Shown: positions 11,667 to 22,682, numbered from the stretch's first letter. The stretch is DNA of 64,000 bases from Cycas panzhihuaensis (GCA_023213395.1 CM041465.1:15314001-15378000), one strand, 5' to 3'. Numbers and translations are program-made. The notes: generated by a model not told the origin, from the letters alone.

Positions 11667-11944
11667 GTTGTGTGCACCCATATGTTGGCTTCTACATGGG
11701 CACAATCTTGATTGTATGATCACATGACATATCACTTATCTTTGTGATCCTTATATTTCCATTTATACACATCATCAGACCCTACTATGTCAAGAGTATT
11801 TTCTATAAGTATTGGTGGCCTATTATCTTTGCTTATTATTTAATCATATTCTCCGTATTGCACTAGGTATATTAGCCACACATATCAATGGCATTTTTAT
11901 TTACTATTTTTTTACTACCTATTTTACTTCATCATCTTCACTAG
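11667..11944 (+). mobile_element. Element E leader, second segment
   Basis: Resumes the E leader after D. It aligns with element C from 32510 (GTTGTGT, GGCTTCTA and AGTATTGGTGG-type runs). Similarity fades near 11945. No ORF. Confidence 0.65.
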
Positions 11945-12617
11945 GTCTACTTAGTTTAAGTGGAATATAAACTACATCTTGAAAGAGAAAGACAGTTAGG
12001 ATCTATGGTATACTAGAGTTTGGTGTATTTTTGCGAGGACCTAAACTAGATATCCCTCGATTATTGAGGTATCATCTTTGTTTCAATTAAAAGTAGGAGA
12101 TATGGAGTTTAAAAAGTCCTAAGGGACCACCTTTGCCCAACTCTTAAGGAGTCTTCACCTAGTTATGTCGTTTAATAAAGCATGGATGTAGAATGTGGCG
12201 AAAGGTATAGATGGGAAAGAGGGGTAGTAGAATCTACTAACCTACAAAACTGGACAAAGTTCTAGATTCAGATCTATACTTATAGTATTTTCAATATCCT
12301 TCCTAGGGACTCCTTTCGTATAAGCTTTTCAACCTTTTGGGTTATAGTTAGATATAAGAAAGGATAAGCAAATGGAAATGTTATCCTTCTTAATTTACTC
12401 TCATTTTATTTTCTTTTCCTTGTTTGTGTTTGCTTCATCTTTCTTTTGGTTTTATTCTTATTTTCTTTTCTTTTTTTTGTCTTCTTTTTTGTTTTTGTTT
12501 TTTTTTTTTTTTAATTTGTTATGCTTAACAAAGCAAAATAAAATGTATCAAAATACCTACTCTACTTTCAATCAATAAATAAAGGAAAACTAGAACTAAA
12601 TGCATGCAAACTTTCTT

Positions 12618-12688
<71 letters not shown>

Positions 12689-14440
12689 CTTTTTTTTTCT
12701 TTCAAAGATGAAAAATACAAATGCAAATTTGAAATTATCCTTCTATATATAATATATACACCTTACAATAAATGGAAAGATACTTTCAAGAGATACAACA
12801 CATATAATATAATTATTTGTGTAAGTTTTCCAAACAAAATAATGACACGCAATACTATTTGAAAGAGATGATGTATAATGCAATAAAGAAGAGAGATTTT
12901 GAAAATATATTATGATTATTTTCAAATAATTTTTTAGACTTATGAGATTACATACAAACAACAAATCTAAACCCTAACTCTCATACAAGGTACTAGTTCT
13001 AAAGGTTCTATCATGATTGGAGTAAAGAGGCTCCAAAAGGATCCTTGAATCTTTAATAAGCTGAAAAATCGGACATACATTTACTATTCAACACTTTTGC
13101 TTTTCTTTTGAAGAGAAAAAAGGTAAACTTAAAAGTGAAATCAAGTAAATCACAAAACTATGAAATTGAAACTTATTTCCTATTCCAAATAGATGCCTCT
13201 GGAAATTTTCCTTCTAACTAATCAATATTTTTGAATTCTTTCCTTTTAAAACAAATGAAGGGAGAGTACCAACAAATAAAGAAGGTTAAACCACATCTAA
13301 ACAGTGCCAAAAAAGACTGGCAAATTGCCTAAAATATAAATTATTAGTGAAGAATGTGAAGGGTTAGCTACATGAGTAGTGGAGAGATGATCATGCCCCA
13401 CCTTATTCTAACCCTTATAAACCCCATAAATGACTAGCCTTTTATCAAGTATTTCAAAGATTAAAATGAATACAAAACTAATGTAGCAATCAGCCAAAGA
13501 AAATATCAATTTCTAAGCAAAAACCACCTTCAAAATATTGTGAAATAAACTATAAACTAAATACAAAAGACCTTACCCATTTAGAAGAAGTTTGAAGCTT
13601 GAAACTTTGAGAAAAAATACATAAAAATGAAGCTTGGACTATAAACATTCAAATATTAGTAGAGCATGAAGTCACATCAATAAAATTCTTCTATGATTTC
13701 ACCCACAAGTCTTTTCAAAATTTAAGTTTTAGTCAAAATAACAACAATCTTCAAAATCTCCAAGAAACTCTAAGTAATCCACCACAAACTTGAGCAAATC
13801 ATATACTAGCTCTTCAATAATGAATCAAAAAACCCTCATCATTATTCTTAGGCATAAAGGACATAAGATTTCACTAAATTTGGGTAGCGATATGTAAAAT
13901 TCTGGCATGTTGGTTGAGTTTTACATGCATGACAGTCAAAAATGCGATCAATTACATTTTTGGATGTACAAAAACATAACTTTATTCTAAAAATGTGACA
14001 AATGTAGAAATAAAAATTTACTCAAAAAAGTCAAAAAAAAATATTTTTTTACATAAATTGAAGTACAAATGGCCTTATAAATGAGTAAATAGGCCTATAA
14101 CAAGGTGAAAATGCTAAATACAAGCCCAAAAATGATAAAAAAATGACAAAGCTGGGTGAAATCAAGGATAAAACACACACATAAGAAATTTTAAATGAGC
14201 CAAGAGGTTAAATTGATCATGAAGAGAAACTTTAATGCCATAGTTTAAGTTATCAGTAGTTGATAGTAAAAATACAGATCACATCATCATTCATGATAAA
14301 TCATTAAAAAAAATCCATACATTCCTTCATCAAAATATAGCCTAATTTATGATCAAATAAATCTATCATTCATTTTCTATGATACCATATAATAAACATA
14401 TGAAAACTTATAAATACCAACGAAATACAAATCTAAGGTT
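11945..14440. other. Unclassified AT-rich insert G in the E leader
   Basis: Element C has about 455 bp between the GTTGTGT point and the start of gag, whereas E has about 2.8 kb, so roughly 2.4-2.5 kb is additional here. It holds a pyrimidine tract (12405-12520), a TA/poly-T tract (12620-12688) and no ORF with a recognisable domain. Its composition resembles gypsy LTRs, and a GATACCAT primer-site-like sequence occurs at 14381, but I found no paired ends or TSD. Identity unresolved. Confidence 0.4.
12620..12688. repeat. (TA)n followed by poly-T tract
   Basis: About 20 TA dinucleotides run directly into 28 consecutive T, then interrupted T runs. A simple-sequence repeat inside insert G. Confidence 0.95.
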
Positions 14441-14474
14441 AGGTTTTGGTGAAATAGAGTAAAAAACATTGCTA

Positions 14475-15330
14475 AGTATGAAGGCCTTTAGAGAACCCAT
14501 ATGTAGCTTACACCTGTCATCCATGTGACAGCAACAACACCTACCTTAGGAGGAACACCACCCGTAGCTCTAATAGATCCTACAACTAAATTACAATGGG
14601 AAATCAATGATGAGAAGATTCATGCAGGTATTCTATTAATGACTGACCACTCATTGCACAATTTAATCGATGAAGAAGAGCATGATATAGCCTAGAAAGT
14701 CCTCAAGGTTCTTAAAAAGAATTTCGATACAAAGTCTAACCTTGAATTTATTTAACTAATCTTAAAGATGAATAAGATGAAGATGTAGAAGAGACATGCA
14801 CATGAAATAATCAACCTCCTTTAACTAATCAAACAAGTAATAGACAAGGATTTTAAGACCCAATGTATTATATGTCCATTCCTCATATAGTCATATCTAT
14901 ATATACCTAATTATAAGAACTTCCTTGAAAGTATTTAATTAAGTGGAATGTTGAGGATACTTAACTTTGAAGTTCTTATAGAGAAGTTTATAGAATTTGA
15001 TAAGACCTTTGATACCAATTTTGCAACTCCAAATCCTCTTATAAATGTAATTTTTGATATGGAACAAGAAGTATGCTTCTCAAAGAATTAGGGTCCCTCT
15101 TGTAGTAGAGGAAATAACCGAGAAAGAGGTAGAGGATAAGGCAGAGGAAATCATTAGGTCAACAAAACCCTCAACAACAATAGCCTAGATAGTCTTAAGG
15201 CTAAGCACCACCTTTTAATGTAAGACAATTAGGCTAAAGTAGTACTTTAAGGACTGGGAATCAAATTATCATGTGTGAAAGTTGTAACAAGAGAGGACAC
15301 ATTGTAGATGATTATCATATACCTACATAT
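14475..15330 (+). pseudogene. Element E gag (decayed)
   Basis: Plus-strand copia gag that aligns with C 32960-33850. Readable blocks include KLQWEINDEKIHAGILL, SLHNLIDEEEHDIA, KKNFDTKSNLEF and EKFIEFDKTFDTNFAT. The nucleocapsid knuckle at 15274-15315 reads CESCNKRGHIVDDY, so its fourth zinc ligand Cys is Tyr. Stops (mostly TAG in place of Gln or Trp) are frequent. The protein would form the virus-like particle. The start codon lies upstream in the part disrupted by insert G. Confidence 0.78.
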
Positions 15331-16015
15331 AGGCTACCTAGTTTCAACAGAAATACAAGACTCGCAATGTTAATAAAGCATGTGAAGAATAGTTTGGTGG
15401 TGCAAGTTTTACTCAAGCATATATTTAAAAACTTGAGGGAGAAACCATTGATCAAACTAAGAGGTATTTTGAAGCCCATTGTGGCTATGCCACTTGTGAT
15501 CTTAAATCACCAATGCAAATCCCTCTTAGAGTTGTAAACAACATAACTTCAAACACCTCCTCATGGATTATGGATACAAGAGTGATATAACATATGACCT
15601 ACAATCAGGATCTATATCAAACTTTTGATTCCAATGTATATAGTGTCATTCACATGGTTGATAAATCCCAATAATCAGTTGAAGGTATTGGAAACATACA
15701 TCTGACACTCCCAATCTTAAGAGATTTCACATTACTTGATGTCATATACATTCATAATCCAAAATAAAACCTACTCTTCTTATCCACTCTTGTCTCCCAT
15801 GGATTTGATCTTAGTATTACTGTAAATAACCAAACTCTCCAGGTTATTCACCCTCTAATAATCAAGTGGTCTTGACTAGAGTGCTCACTGGCAAATTATT
15901 TAGATTGAATAACTCCCTATCTTCTGAAGCTAATTGTGCTCAAAGCCCTTATGCTGATGAAGATTTTACTTTTAATACCACTTTGACATACCCTCAGTTA
16001 TCCTCAAAAGCTCTT
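15331..16015 (+). pseudogene. Element E protease and pre-integrase region (decayed)
   Basis: Plus strand. The protease site near 15560-15600 reads SSWIMDTR..HMT, where the family has Asp-(Ser/Ile)-Gly-Ala; Gly is replaced and the following Gln is a TAG. Downstream the DFTLLDVIYIHNP and LLFLSTLVSHGFDLSIT blocks match D and A. Matching order and spacing make the assignment secure, although the reading frame shifts at least once before the integrase. Confidence 0.72.
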
Positions 16016-16920
16016 TAGCATGCTCATATGGGCCACATTTATATCAATCAACTTAGAAATATTCGTTACACCATTTCAAGTTTACCCAAGTTCTCCTCCA
16101 AGCCCTTTAAATGTGAAGCCTATATCATAGCCAAATCTCATAAATAGCCATTTATTAACAGTCAATAGAAATCAAGCCATATTCTTCAATTAGTACACTC
16201 TGATCTATGCGAACTAGTGCCCATTTCATCATAGAAGTAGAAATTATATTACATATCCTTCATTAATGATTTTACCAGGAAAGTATAAGTGACTTTTTTT
16301 ACTAAGAAAGATGAGGTATTTGGTGTCTTTAAAGCCTTTAAATCTTGTACCAAAAAGGAGTTAGGTTATCAGATTAAGTATCTTTGAATAGATAATGGTG
16401 GAGAATATACCTCTACTGAGTTTGAAACCTACCTATAACACAATGACATCAAGCATCATACTATAATAGTAAGCATCCCCTAATAGAATGGAGTTCTCGA
16501 GCACATAAATAAGTCTATTATGAATATGGCTTGAGTTATGTTGGTTTATAAAAATGTACTTGCTTACCTATGGGCAAAAGCAATTTGGACATCTATTTAC
16601 TACATCAATGTTGTTAGCCCATCTAAAGGAGGAACTCTTAATAAAAAATAGACTAGATAGGCCTCCACTGCCTACCACTTTAGAATATTTGGCTTGATAT
16701 ATTATGCCTATCTAATAAATGGAGATAGAAATAAACTCTAGCCTAAGGCATTTAAAGACATCTTTGTTAGATAACTTATAGACAAGAAAGGGTACAAGGT
16801 CTTTATACCTTCATAGAAGAAGGTTATCATCACCAAAGATGTGGTGTTTACTGAAATAGATGATCAACTATTACAATCGGACTCCAAAATATCAAACTAC
16901 CATTACTATGTTGCTACTTA
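16016..16920 (+). pseudogene. Element E integrase (decayed)
   Basis: Plus strand, one frame with stops. GAG-pre-integrase block HAHMGHI, zinc-binding CEAYIIAKS (one Cys lost), core FINDFTRKV (first catalytic Asp region altered), IDNGGEYTS (second Asp present) and NGVLEHINKS (catalytic Glu present), then KGYKVFIPS. About ten in-frame stops, nearly all TAG. The Glu retained here contrasts with element A, where it is Lys. Confidence 0.8.
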
Positions 16921-17663
16921 ATATGATGTATAAATTCCAAACTTTGGCTAGGGAGATACTCAAGAGTTACTCAAATTATTAGAATATGAAAATAGAGCCA
17001 CAGAGGATAGTAACTATGACTCTAAACCAATGAGTGCATATCATGCACCACCATTTGAGAATATTAGAATTAAAAAAGGCAAAGTAGTAGAAAATGGACC
17101 ATGCTCCCCAAATGCATTAATATCCTCCTCAATAAATATGCAAAATGATCCTTTTCAAGATATAAACAAAGACCATGTAGTAGGAGAAATGAAGACCTCA
17201 TTCCTAAGTTGAGGTTCTCGTGAAGCTCACCAACTAAATAAGGATATACGACCTGATGATATGGGAAAAATTAGCACTCGAAGTACCTATAAAGGTAAGA
17301 TATAGGAATTACTTTCCATTGAGCTAGAATTAGCAAAACTACATCTTACTCTTAATAAAGAGCCCCTCTCATACCAAAAAGTTGTAAAACACACAGCTTA
17401 GAGGAATGATATAAATAAAAAGTATCAATCTCTCATAAAAAATAGTACATGGAAGTTTGTCGACCTACTACTTGGAAGAAAGATAGTTCAAAATAAATCG
17501 GTGTACAAAAATAAATACAAATTTAATGGCACCCTTAAAAAACACAAGGCGAGATTGGTAATAAAGTGATTCATGCAAAGGGAATGCATCAACTACACAG
17601 AAGTCTTTGCACCTATCACCAAGTAGCCTATAATTAGAACTCTTGTAACCTTGGCAGCTCAAC
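16921..17663 (+). pseudogene. Element E integrase-RT linker and N-terminal RT
   Basis: Plus strand. The linker includes an open stretch 17030-17212. RT begins with SIELELAKLHLTLNKEPLSY and the KYQSLIKNSTWKFVDLLLGR block, continues to NYTEVFAPITK and ends at LAAQ, where element B is inserted. The target copy TCAAC occupies 17659-17663 and the RT resumes at 40417 after B. Several TAG stops. Confidence 0.82.
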
Positions 17664-18216
17664 TGTTAAGAAGATAAGGTCCTAACCCTTAAACCACCAC
17701 CAAGATCTTAATTATTCTTGTAACTAGTTCTAGGAATCGAAACTAAATTTTAACATACAAGCTCTTAAACTAGAAATAAAACAATAAAATGAACAAGAAA
17801 TCCAAACATCACATATACACCTGATATATTATGGTAAAACCCTAGCAATGTGCTAGGGAAACATCCACATAGGAAAAATATCGATGTTTATTATTAGAGA
17901 ATGGAGAAAATGTACATAATATATAGTAGAGTACTCACAGCAATAGCAACTAGCCGCCTAACTCCTCATAGTACATTGAACACTATCAACATGATGAAAA
18001 ATACCCTAAATCGAGCTACATAAGAGAATCATACAAGGCACAAATCACGATTGTAGAATCTAGGGTATTTTGAGTGAACGACCCTGATTCTCTTTACAAT
18101 TTAATATACTTTCCAATGCTAGATTTTTGGGTTGGGGGCTATCACCCCTAAACCCCCTCTTTGTGGGAGGCGTACCACACCCCCCTGGACAAGGGGGGAT
18201 CTCACCCCCTTGGAAC
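17664..18216 (-). repeat. Element B 3' LTR, left part
   Basis: The first 553 bp of the left LTR, starting TGTTAAGAAGATAAGG and matching 39767 onward. It ends with target copy GGAAC (18212-18216) of element A and resumes at 29524. The last 100 bp contain alternating C-runs and G-runs that can pair. Confidence 0.88.
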
Positions 18217-18293
18217 TGTAAAGAGTGGATTTATCCTTCATCTCCATGCACTAAACACAAAGGCAAACATGGGAGTAAGATAGACTTGAGAGA
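18217..18293 (-). repeat. Element A 3' LTR, outer part
   Basis: The first 77 bp of the LTR (TGTAAAGAGTGG start) up to and including the 16-bp LINE target copy at 18278-18293. Continues at 21987. Confidence 0.9.
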
Positions 18294-18960
18294 GGCTGGT
18301 TCGGATCATGCCCCTCTAGTTCTAGAGGGATATACCCCTAGTAACCATAAAGGGGGCCCCTTTCGTTTTGAACTGATGTGGCAAAAGCACCCGGACCTCA
18401 GAGAGAGGATTAGCGAGTGGTGGGGTATCCAGGTCCACGGATGTGCCATGTTTAGATTTTCTAAGAAGCTAAATTGGGTTAAGAGACAAATTAAGTTATG
18501 GAACAAGGAGGTTTTTAGAAACATATTTGAAGATAAATCCACATTACTATCCGAGTTAAAAAGGATCGAGGACATGATTCAATCAGAGGGCAGATCCCAG
18601 GATCTGGACTAGGTGGAACATCTCACGTCCAGAAAATTAGAGGAGATGCTAGCTAGGGAGGAGATCCTCTGGAAACAGAAATCCAGGGAGCAGTGGATCA
18701 GGGAAGGGGACAGGAATACCAAGTTTTTCCATATGTCCACCCTGAAGCACAGGGCACACAACAGGATCAGTAAACTGCGCAGTATGGATGGGGAGATGCA
18801 TGAGTCGGAGGATCAGTTTGGCGGTATAGCTTTGGAATATTTCAAGAAGCTATTCACTGAACCGGGCTGTCAGGATCCTGTCTTAAGGGCCAGACTTATG
18901 CAGCTTATTCCGAATATGATCACAGAGGATCTAAATAATAAACTGATAGAACTTTTTTCT
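18294..18960 (+). pseudogene. LINE ORF2, endonuclease end and RT-adjacent linker
   Basis: Plus strand. It opens with SDHAPLVLEGYTP, the C-terminal SDH motif of the APE-type endonuclease (catalytic His), then the GGPFRFELMW block and a Lys/Glu-rich helical linker including REGDRNTKFFHMSTLKHRA, which precedes the RT in plant L1 elements. One TAG at 18610 interrupts the frame. Upstream endonuclease and ORF1 are missing through 5' truncation. The open frame extends leftwards to 18127 only because LTR sequence happens to lack stops. Confidence 0.85.
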
Positions 18961-20150
18961 CAAAAAGAAGTTGAGCTCGCATTATTCAGTATGGGTAGGG
19001 ATAAGGCCCCAGGACCGGATGGGTTCCCCCCTGGTTTTTTTCAAGAATACTAGGAGATTATAAAGTATGACCTAATGTCAGCATTAAATGAATTCTTTCT
19101 TAGAAGGACCATTCTAAAGGAATGGCAGGCCACCTTCTTGGTTTTGATTCTGAAGAAGGAGGGAGCGGATGTGATGGAGGATTTCAGACCAATCAGTCTT
19201 TGTAACATAAAATATAAGATTTTGGCTAAAGTCTTAGCAAATCGCCTTAGGCACACTCTCCCGGCTATTATTTCACAAAATCAAGATGGTTTTGTTAAGG
19301 GCAGGCAAATTATGGATGGCATTATTACTGTCCATGAAACTGTGCACTCGACCTTCCAACGAAAGGAAGTAGGCATGATAATTAAAACAGATATGTCCAA
19401 GGCATATGATCGGGTGGCACATTTGTTCTTGGAGTGCCTTAAAGCCTTCAGTTTCAGGGAGATTTGGAGAGAATGGATGAAGTGATGTATTTCCACAGTT
19501 TCCTTCTCGGTGATTATAAATGGGAAATCGACCCCCTTCATTCTAGGATTTAGGGGTTTAAGATAAGGGGATCCTCTCTCCCCTTTCCTTTTCATCATCA
19601 TGGCTGAGTTGCTTGGGAGAGCAACTATGGAGGCTCAGAGGCTGGGGTGGATAACCGGTCTGAAGGCATCATCAAATTTGGATAATGTCATTTATCACCA
19701 GTTTGTGGATGATAATATCTTTATGAGCAAGGCCTCCTTGGATGAGGCTAAGGCCTTAAAAGAGGGTCTCCAGGTATATGAAAAAGCAACTAACCAAAAA
19801 ATCAACTTGGAAAAAAGCTCTATCTTCTTTTTCAACACATTGGAGAGGCAACAGAGAAGAATCGGTAGAATTCTGGAAATACCTAGAAGATCCCTTTCGG
19901 TTTCATATTTGGGTATGCCCCTCTTTGTGAGGAAGATGGGAAAAAACTTATGGGATCCTGTGGTGAGCAGATTCAACAAGAAACTGGCAGGATGGAAAGG
20001 GGCACTTCTCAGCTGGGCTGGTAAAATCTAGCTAGTGGTGGCCTCTCTCTAGAGTATCCTAGTTTACCAGATGTCAGTTTTTAAGATGCCGAGTAAGGTC
20101 ATCTCTATATTAGAGGGGATTATGAAGAGATTCTATGGTCTGGAGCGGAA
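18961..20150 (+). pseudogene. LINE ORF2 reverse transcriptase
   Basis: Plus strand. RT motifs in order: DKAPGPDGFPPGFFQ (18993-19040), FRPISLCNIKYKILAKVLANRL, IKTDMSKAYDRV with the first catalytic Asp, GLR.GDPLSP (Gln replaced by TAA near 19562), and FVDDNIF at 19701-19721 with both catalytic Asp intact, then the thumb block YLGMPLFV. In-frame stops at about 19051 (TAG, Trp position), 19483 (TGA) and 20028 (TAG). The catalytic residues survive although the ORF does not. Confidence 0.9.
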
Positions 20151-21340
20151 GATAAAAAAAGAGTTCATCTAGTGTCTTGGGAGAAAATCTGCAAGCCCAG
20201 ATGGGTAGGGGGTCTCAATGTCAGAAGCCTAGGCCTTTTTAATGCAGCTCTTTTAGCCAAGATGGGATGGAGACTCACCAAAGATACTGGCTTGATTTGG
20301 GGTAGTATATTGTCGAGGAAATATCTAAGGGATGACCATTTCCTATTAGGGGATGCCCCTTGTACCGAGGGGTTCCCTATCTAGAGAGCTATTTGCTCCT
20401 CGCGCTCCATGCTAAGGGAAGGAATGCGCTGGAAGCTGGGGGATGGTGAGAGCATAAGGTTTTGGGAAGATAAATGGTGTGATCTGGCTAAATTAGAGGA
20501 CCTGCCTAATATAGGAGCTTTGAAAAGGATATGTGAGAACAGATTTGGGACCCTCGTCAAGCATTCTTTGGGTAGTGCAGCAGGGACAGATGTTGGATAT
20601 CGTTCGAGGACTTACAAGGCCTTGAGGAGGAGATTCAGAGGGTGAAAGGGGTTTTGGACAACCAATATATTCCAAAGCATTCTTACCCTGATTCTCTGGT
20701 ATGGCCCTCGTCGTCAAAGGGATCTTACATGGTTAAAGATGGGTATAATATGTTGGCCAATAGGGAAGGCTAGGATAGGAATGATATGTTGGCCAAGGTA
20801 TGGAAGTTGGGGATCCTTCCGAAGATAGCCTCTTTCTGGTGGCTATGCCTGCAAAACAAAATCCTCACAATGGATAATCTCATGAAGAGGGGCATCCAGT
20901 TGGCGAATAGATGCGTTCTCTGTAAGGAGGAAGCAGTGACTTTGGATCACCTATGTATTCACTACCCCTATGCCTGTGGTATTTAGAGTGATATCTGGAA
21001 CAGGTTATGTTTAGTATGGGTCTCCTCTAAAGGCCTTAGAGATCAGTGGATTGCCTGGAATTCTCCATTCAAGAGTAAGATGCTGTCTAATATCTGGAAG
21101 ATGATCCTCCCAGTTGGTTCATGGAATATCTGGAAAGAACGAAACAGGAGAATATTTGAAGGAAAGGAGATGGACAAAGAGATATTGGTGGCAGTGATCA
21201 GGAAGGGTATTTCTGAAATGTTGATTCCTCTAAAGGAGGACAAGGTGCCTAAAGGGGAAGAAGGCATATTAGAGGACTGGGGAGTGCGTATCCTGAAGCA
21301 GGGTAGATTAAGAAGGCCAGCTATCAAATCGACCCCCCCA
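20151..21340 (+). pseudogene. LINE ORF2 C-terminal and zf-RVT region
   Basis: Plus strand. The region after the thumb carries WGLNVRSLGLFNAALLAKMGW-type sequence (read across a frame change near 20150), then a zinc-binding zf-RVT-like segment at about 20800-20975 with SFWWLCLQNKILTMDNL and CVLCKEE..LDHLCIHY (Cys-Cys-His-His spacing). Stops at Trp codons (TAG) near 20383, 20771 and 20984. Likely involved in RNA binding in intact relatives. Confidence 0.75.
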
Positions 21341-21740
21341 GATATAACTTAGAAAAAATTTAATTTTGATGGTGCAGCCAAAGGTAACCCTGGAGAGGCA
21401 GGAGGGGGTGGCCTCTGCAGGGATCATATGGGGAATCTGAGATGGGCTTTTGCAGAATATCTGGGCATTCAAATGAACCAGAGAGCAGAGGTGAGGGCCA
21501 TGCAAAGGGAAGTTGTTTTGCTGGACGAGGAGGGACCTCAGAAGGTGGTCGTCGAAGGCGACTCCATGTACGTGATAAGATGTTTAAGGGGGGAAACAGA
21601 ACCAGGATGGATTAATATAGATATTGTGAGAGATGTGAGAGAAGTGTTAGAGTCAAAAGCTGGAGTATAGATTCAACATACCTATAGAGAAGGGAACTCG
21701 GTTCTTGTTGGTGGCAAATTGAATTTGTGGCAAATAAGAG
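21341..21740 (+). pseudogene. LINE ORF2 RNase H domain
   Basis: Plus strand. Plant-type RNase H (RVT_3 class): FNFDGAAKGNPGEAGGGG with the first catalytic Asp, QRAEVRAMQ with the catalytic Glu, VEGDSMYVI with the second Asp, ending in HTYREGNSVL. One TAG replaces Gln at 21668. This domain is characteristic of a subset of plant L1 LINEs and also occurs in LINE K at 63300-63670. Confidence 0.85.
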
Positions 21741-21970
21741 AACTATGGTTTGGAAGATGGACTTCCCAGAAGAGTTACTGAGACTGGTGAGGATTGATGC
21801 ATATAGGGGAGAGACTGATAGGTTTGACTGAGAGGATTCCCTCTTAATTTGGGCTAGGCCATGGGCTTGTCATGGTCACCTGTCATATATAGCTAGACTT
21901 TGATGTATGAGGTTTAGGGACCTAGTTAAAACCCCTTTAATATTATTTTACCTTATCAAAAAAAAAAAAA
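21741..21970 (+). other. LINE 3' UTR and poly-A tail
   Basis: A non-coding tail ending ACCTTATC then poly-A from 21958. LINE K ends in a similar way (TTAACCCCC, TTTA, AAATC, poly-A), so both belong to related families recognised by a shared 3' end. Confidence 0.75.
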
Positions 21971-21986
21971 AGATAGACTTGAGAGA

Positions 21987-22207
21987 AAGAAAATAGCTCT
22001 CACAAAATGGAGAGGTAAGAATGAATCTCCTCCATTGAGCTTTTACTTTTATATTGAGAGAGGGAGCATTAGAGTTAGGTGAAATGAAATTATACATAAT
22101 GCACATGAAAGTGCATTTCACTTAAGTGATCTAATTTAAAGTTCACTTAAGACCCTTTTTCGAAATAATCAACTAATATAATGACCTTATGTCATTAACC
22201 CTTTTCA
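21987..22207 (-). repeat. Element A 3' LTR, inner part
   Basis: The remaining 221 bp of the LTR, ending CTTTTCA. With 18217-18293 it totals 298 bp, exactly the size of the 5' LTR. Confidence 0.9.
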
Positions 22208-22223
22208 ATCTCCCCCTTAATGG
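22208..22223 (-). other. Element A polypurine tract
   Basis: Plus-strand ATCTCCCCCTTAATGG, i.e. minus-strand CCATTAAGGGGGAGAT, directly inside the 3' LTR; the primer for second-strand synthesis. The same tract is at 36855-36869 in C. Confidence 0.88.
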
Positions 22224-22451
22224 TAGAAGGTCATTTTATTATATTTTATTCTATTCTATGAGGTCTTCATTTGAGCCTCTTACAAAGTAAACTACTATGA
22301 AACTTTTGTAGGAAACCCTCATGGGCAAGAAAACCCACAAATTTTCTAATCGACTAACTTGGCTCAGGCGGCTCTTTAAATGTAGCAAGATAGCCAATTA
22401 GTACAATGAATTTTGTAGCTAAAATCTACTAAGTCTCCATATACCATTTGG

Positions 22452-22640
22452 TCATCCCCCATGCTCTTTCGGGTTTTCACAGGTTCTGATTTTCCAAAAT
22501 GATATAACCCTTATCCTTTTGTGCCCACATGGGGTTTTCACGAATGGGATAGAGCAGAGACTTACTCTTGTCCTTCCGCACCCACAAGGGGTTTTCACGA
22601 ATGAGATAGAGTATGATGGTCCTATTATCATCTTCTTCAA
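22452..22640 (-). CDS. Conserved 62-codon ORF downstream of pol (element A)
   Basis: A minus-strand 62-aa ORF between RNase H and the polypurine tract. Its most obvious feature is a two-copy 57-bp (19-codon) repeat, each copy encoding a VKTPCG..R.RV stretch; the repeat anchors lie at 22524 and 22581. Element C has an ORF of exactly the same length at 36438-36626 with the same repeats, and D retains most of it with one TGA. I recognise no domain. It may be a real accessory peptide, or chance openness of a conserved, repeat-bearing 3' UTR; I lean slightly to the latter. Confidence 0.35.
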   Translation of the reverse strand: MKKMIIGPSYSISFVKTPCGCGRTRVSLCSIPFVKTPCGHKRIRVISFWKIRTCENPKEHGG

Positions 22641-22682
22641 TCAGTCAGAGATGGAGACCCTAAGGCCGAGTTACTTTCAAAA

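Larger units (their letters stand above)
18294..21970 (+). mobile_element. 5'-truncated L1-type LINE in the LTR of A
   Basis: A plus-strand LINE of about 3.7 kb that begins inside the endonuclease domain and ends in 13-14 A (21958-21971). It is flanked by a perfect 16-bp duplication AGATAGACTTGAGAGA (18278-18293 and 21971-21986), the hallmark of target-primed reverse transcription. Coding order: end of endonuclease, RT, zinc-finger region, RNase H. It is the youngest datable insertion in the nest, yet it already has about eleven in-frame stops. Confidence 0.95.

Noticed and set aside
12372-12578. Phe/Leu-rich 68-codon ORF resembling a membrane peptide
   Set aside because: Translation of a poly-pyrimidine tract in insert G.
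14376-14395. TATGATACCATAT as the primer site of another minus-strand copia element
   Set aside because: No LTR of reasonable length fits between it and the start of E gag at about 14475, and no partner LTR was found.
14475-17663. TAG as a reassigned sense codon (ciliate-like code), because TAG is so common within otherwise conserved frames
   Set aside because: TAG replaces both Gln and Trp, TAA and TGA stops and frameshifts also occur, and all affected genes are transposon remnants; deamination explains it better.
18127-18612. A 161-codon ORF that looks like a complete gene
   Set aside because: Its first third is B and A LTR sequence and its remainder is the LINE endonuclease end; the frame crosses the insertion junction by chance.
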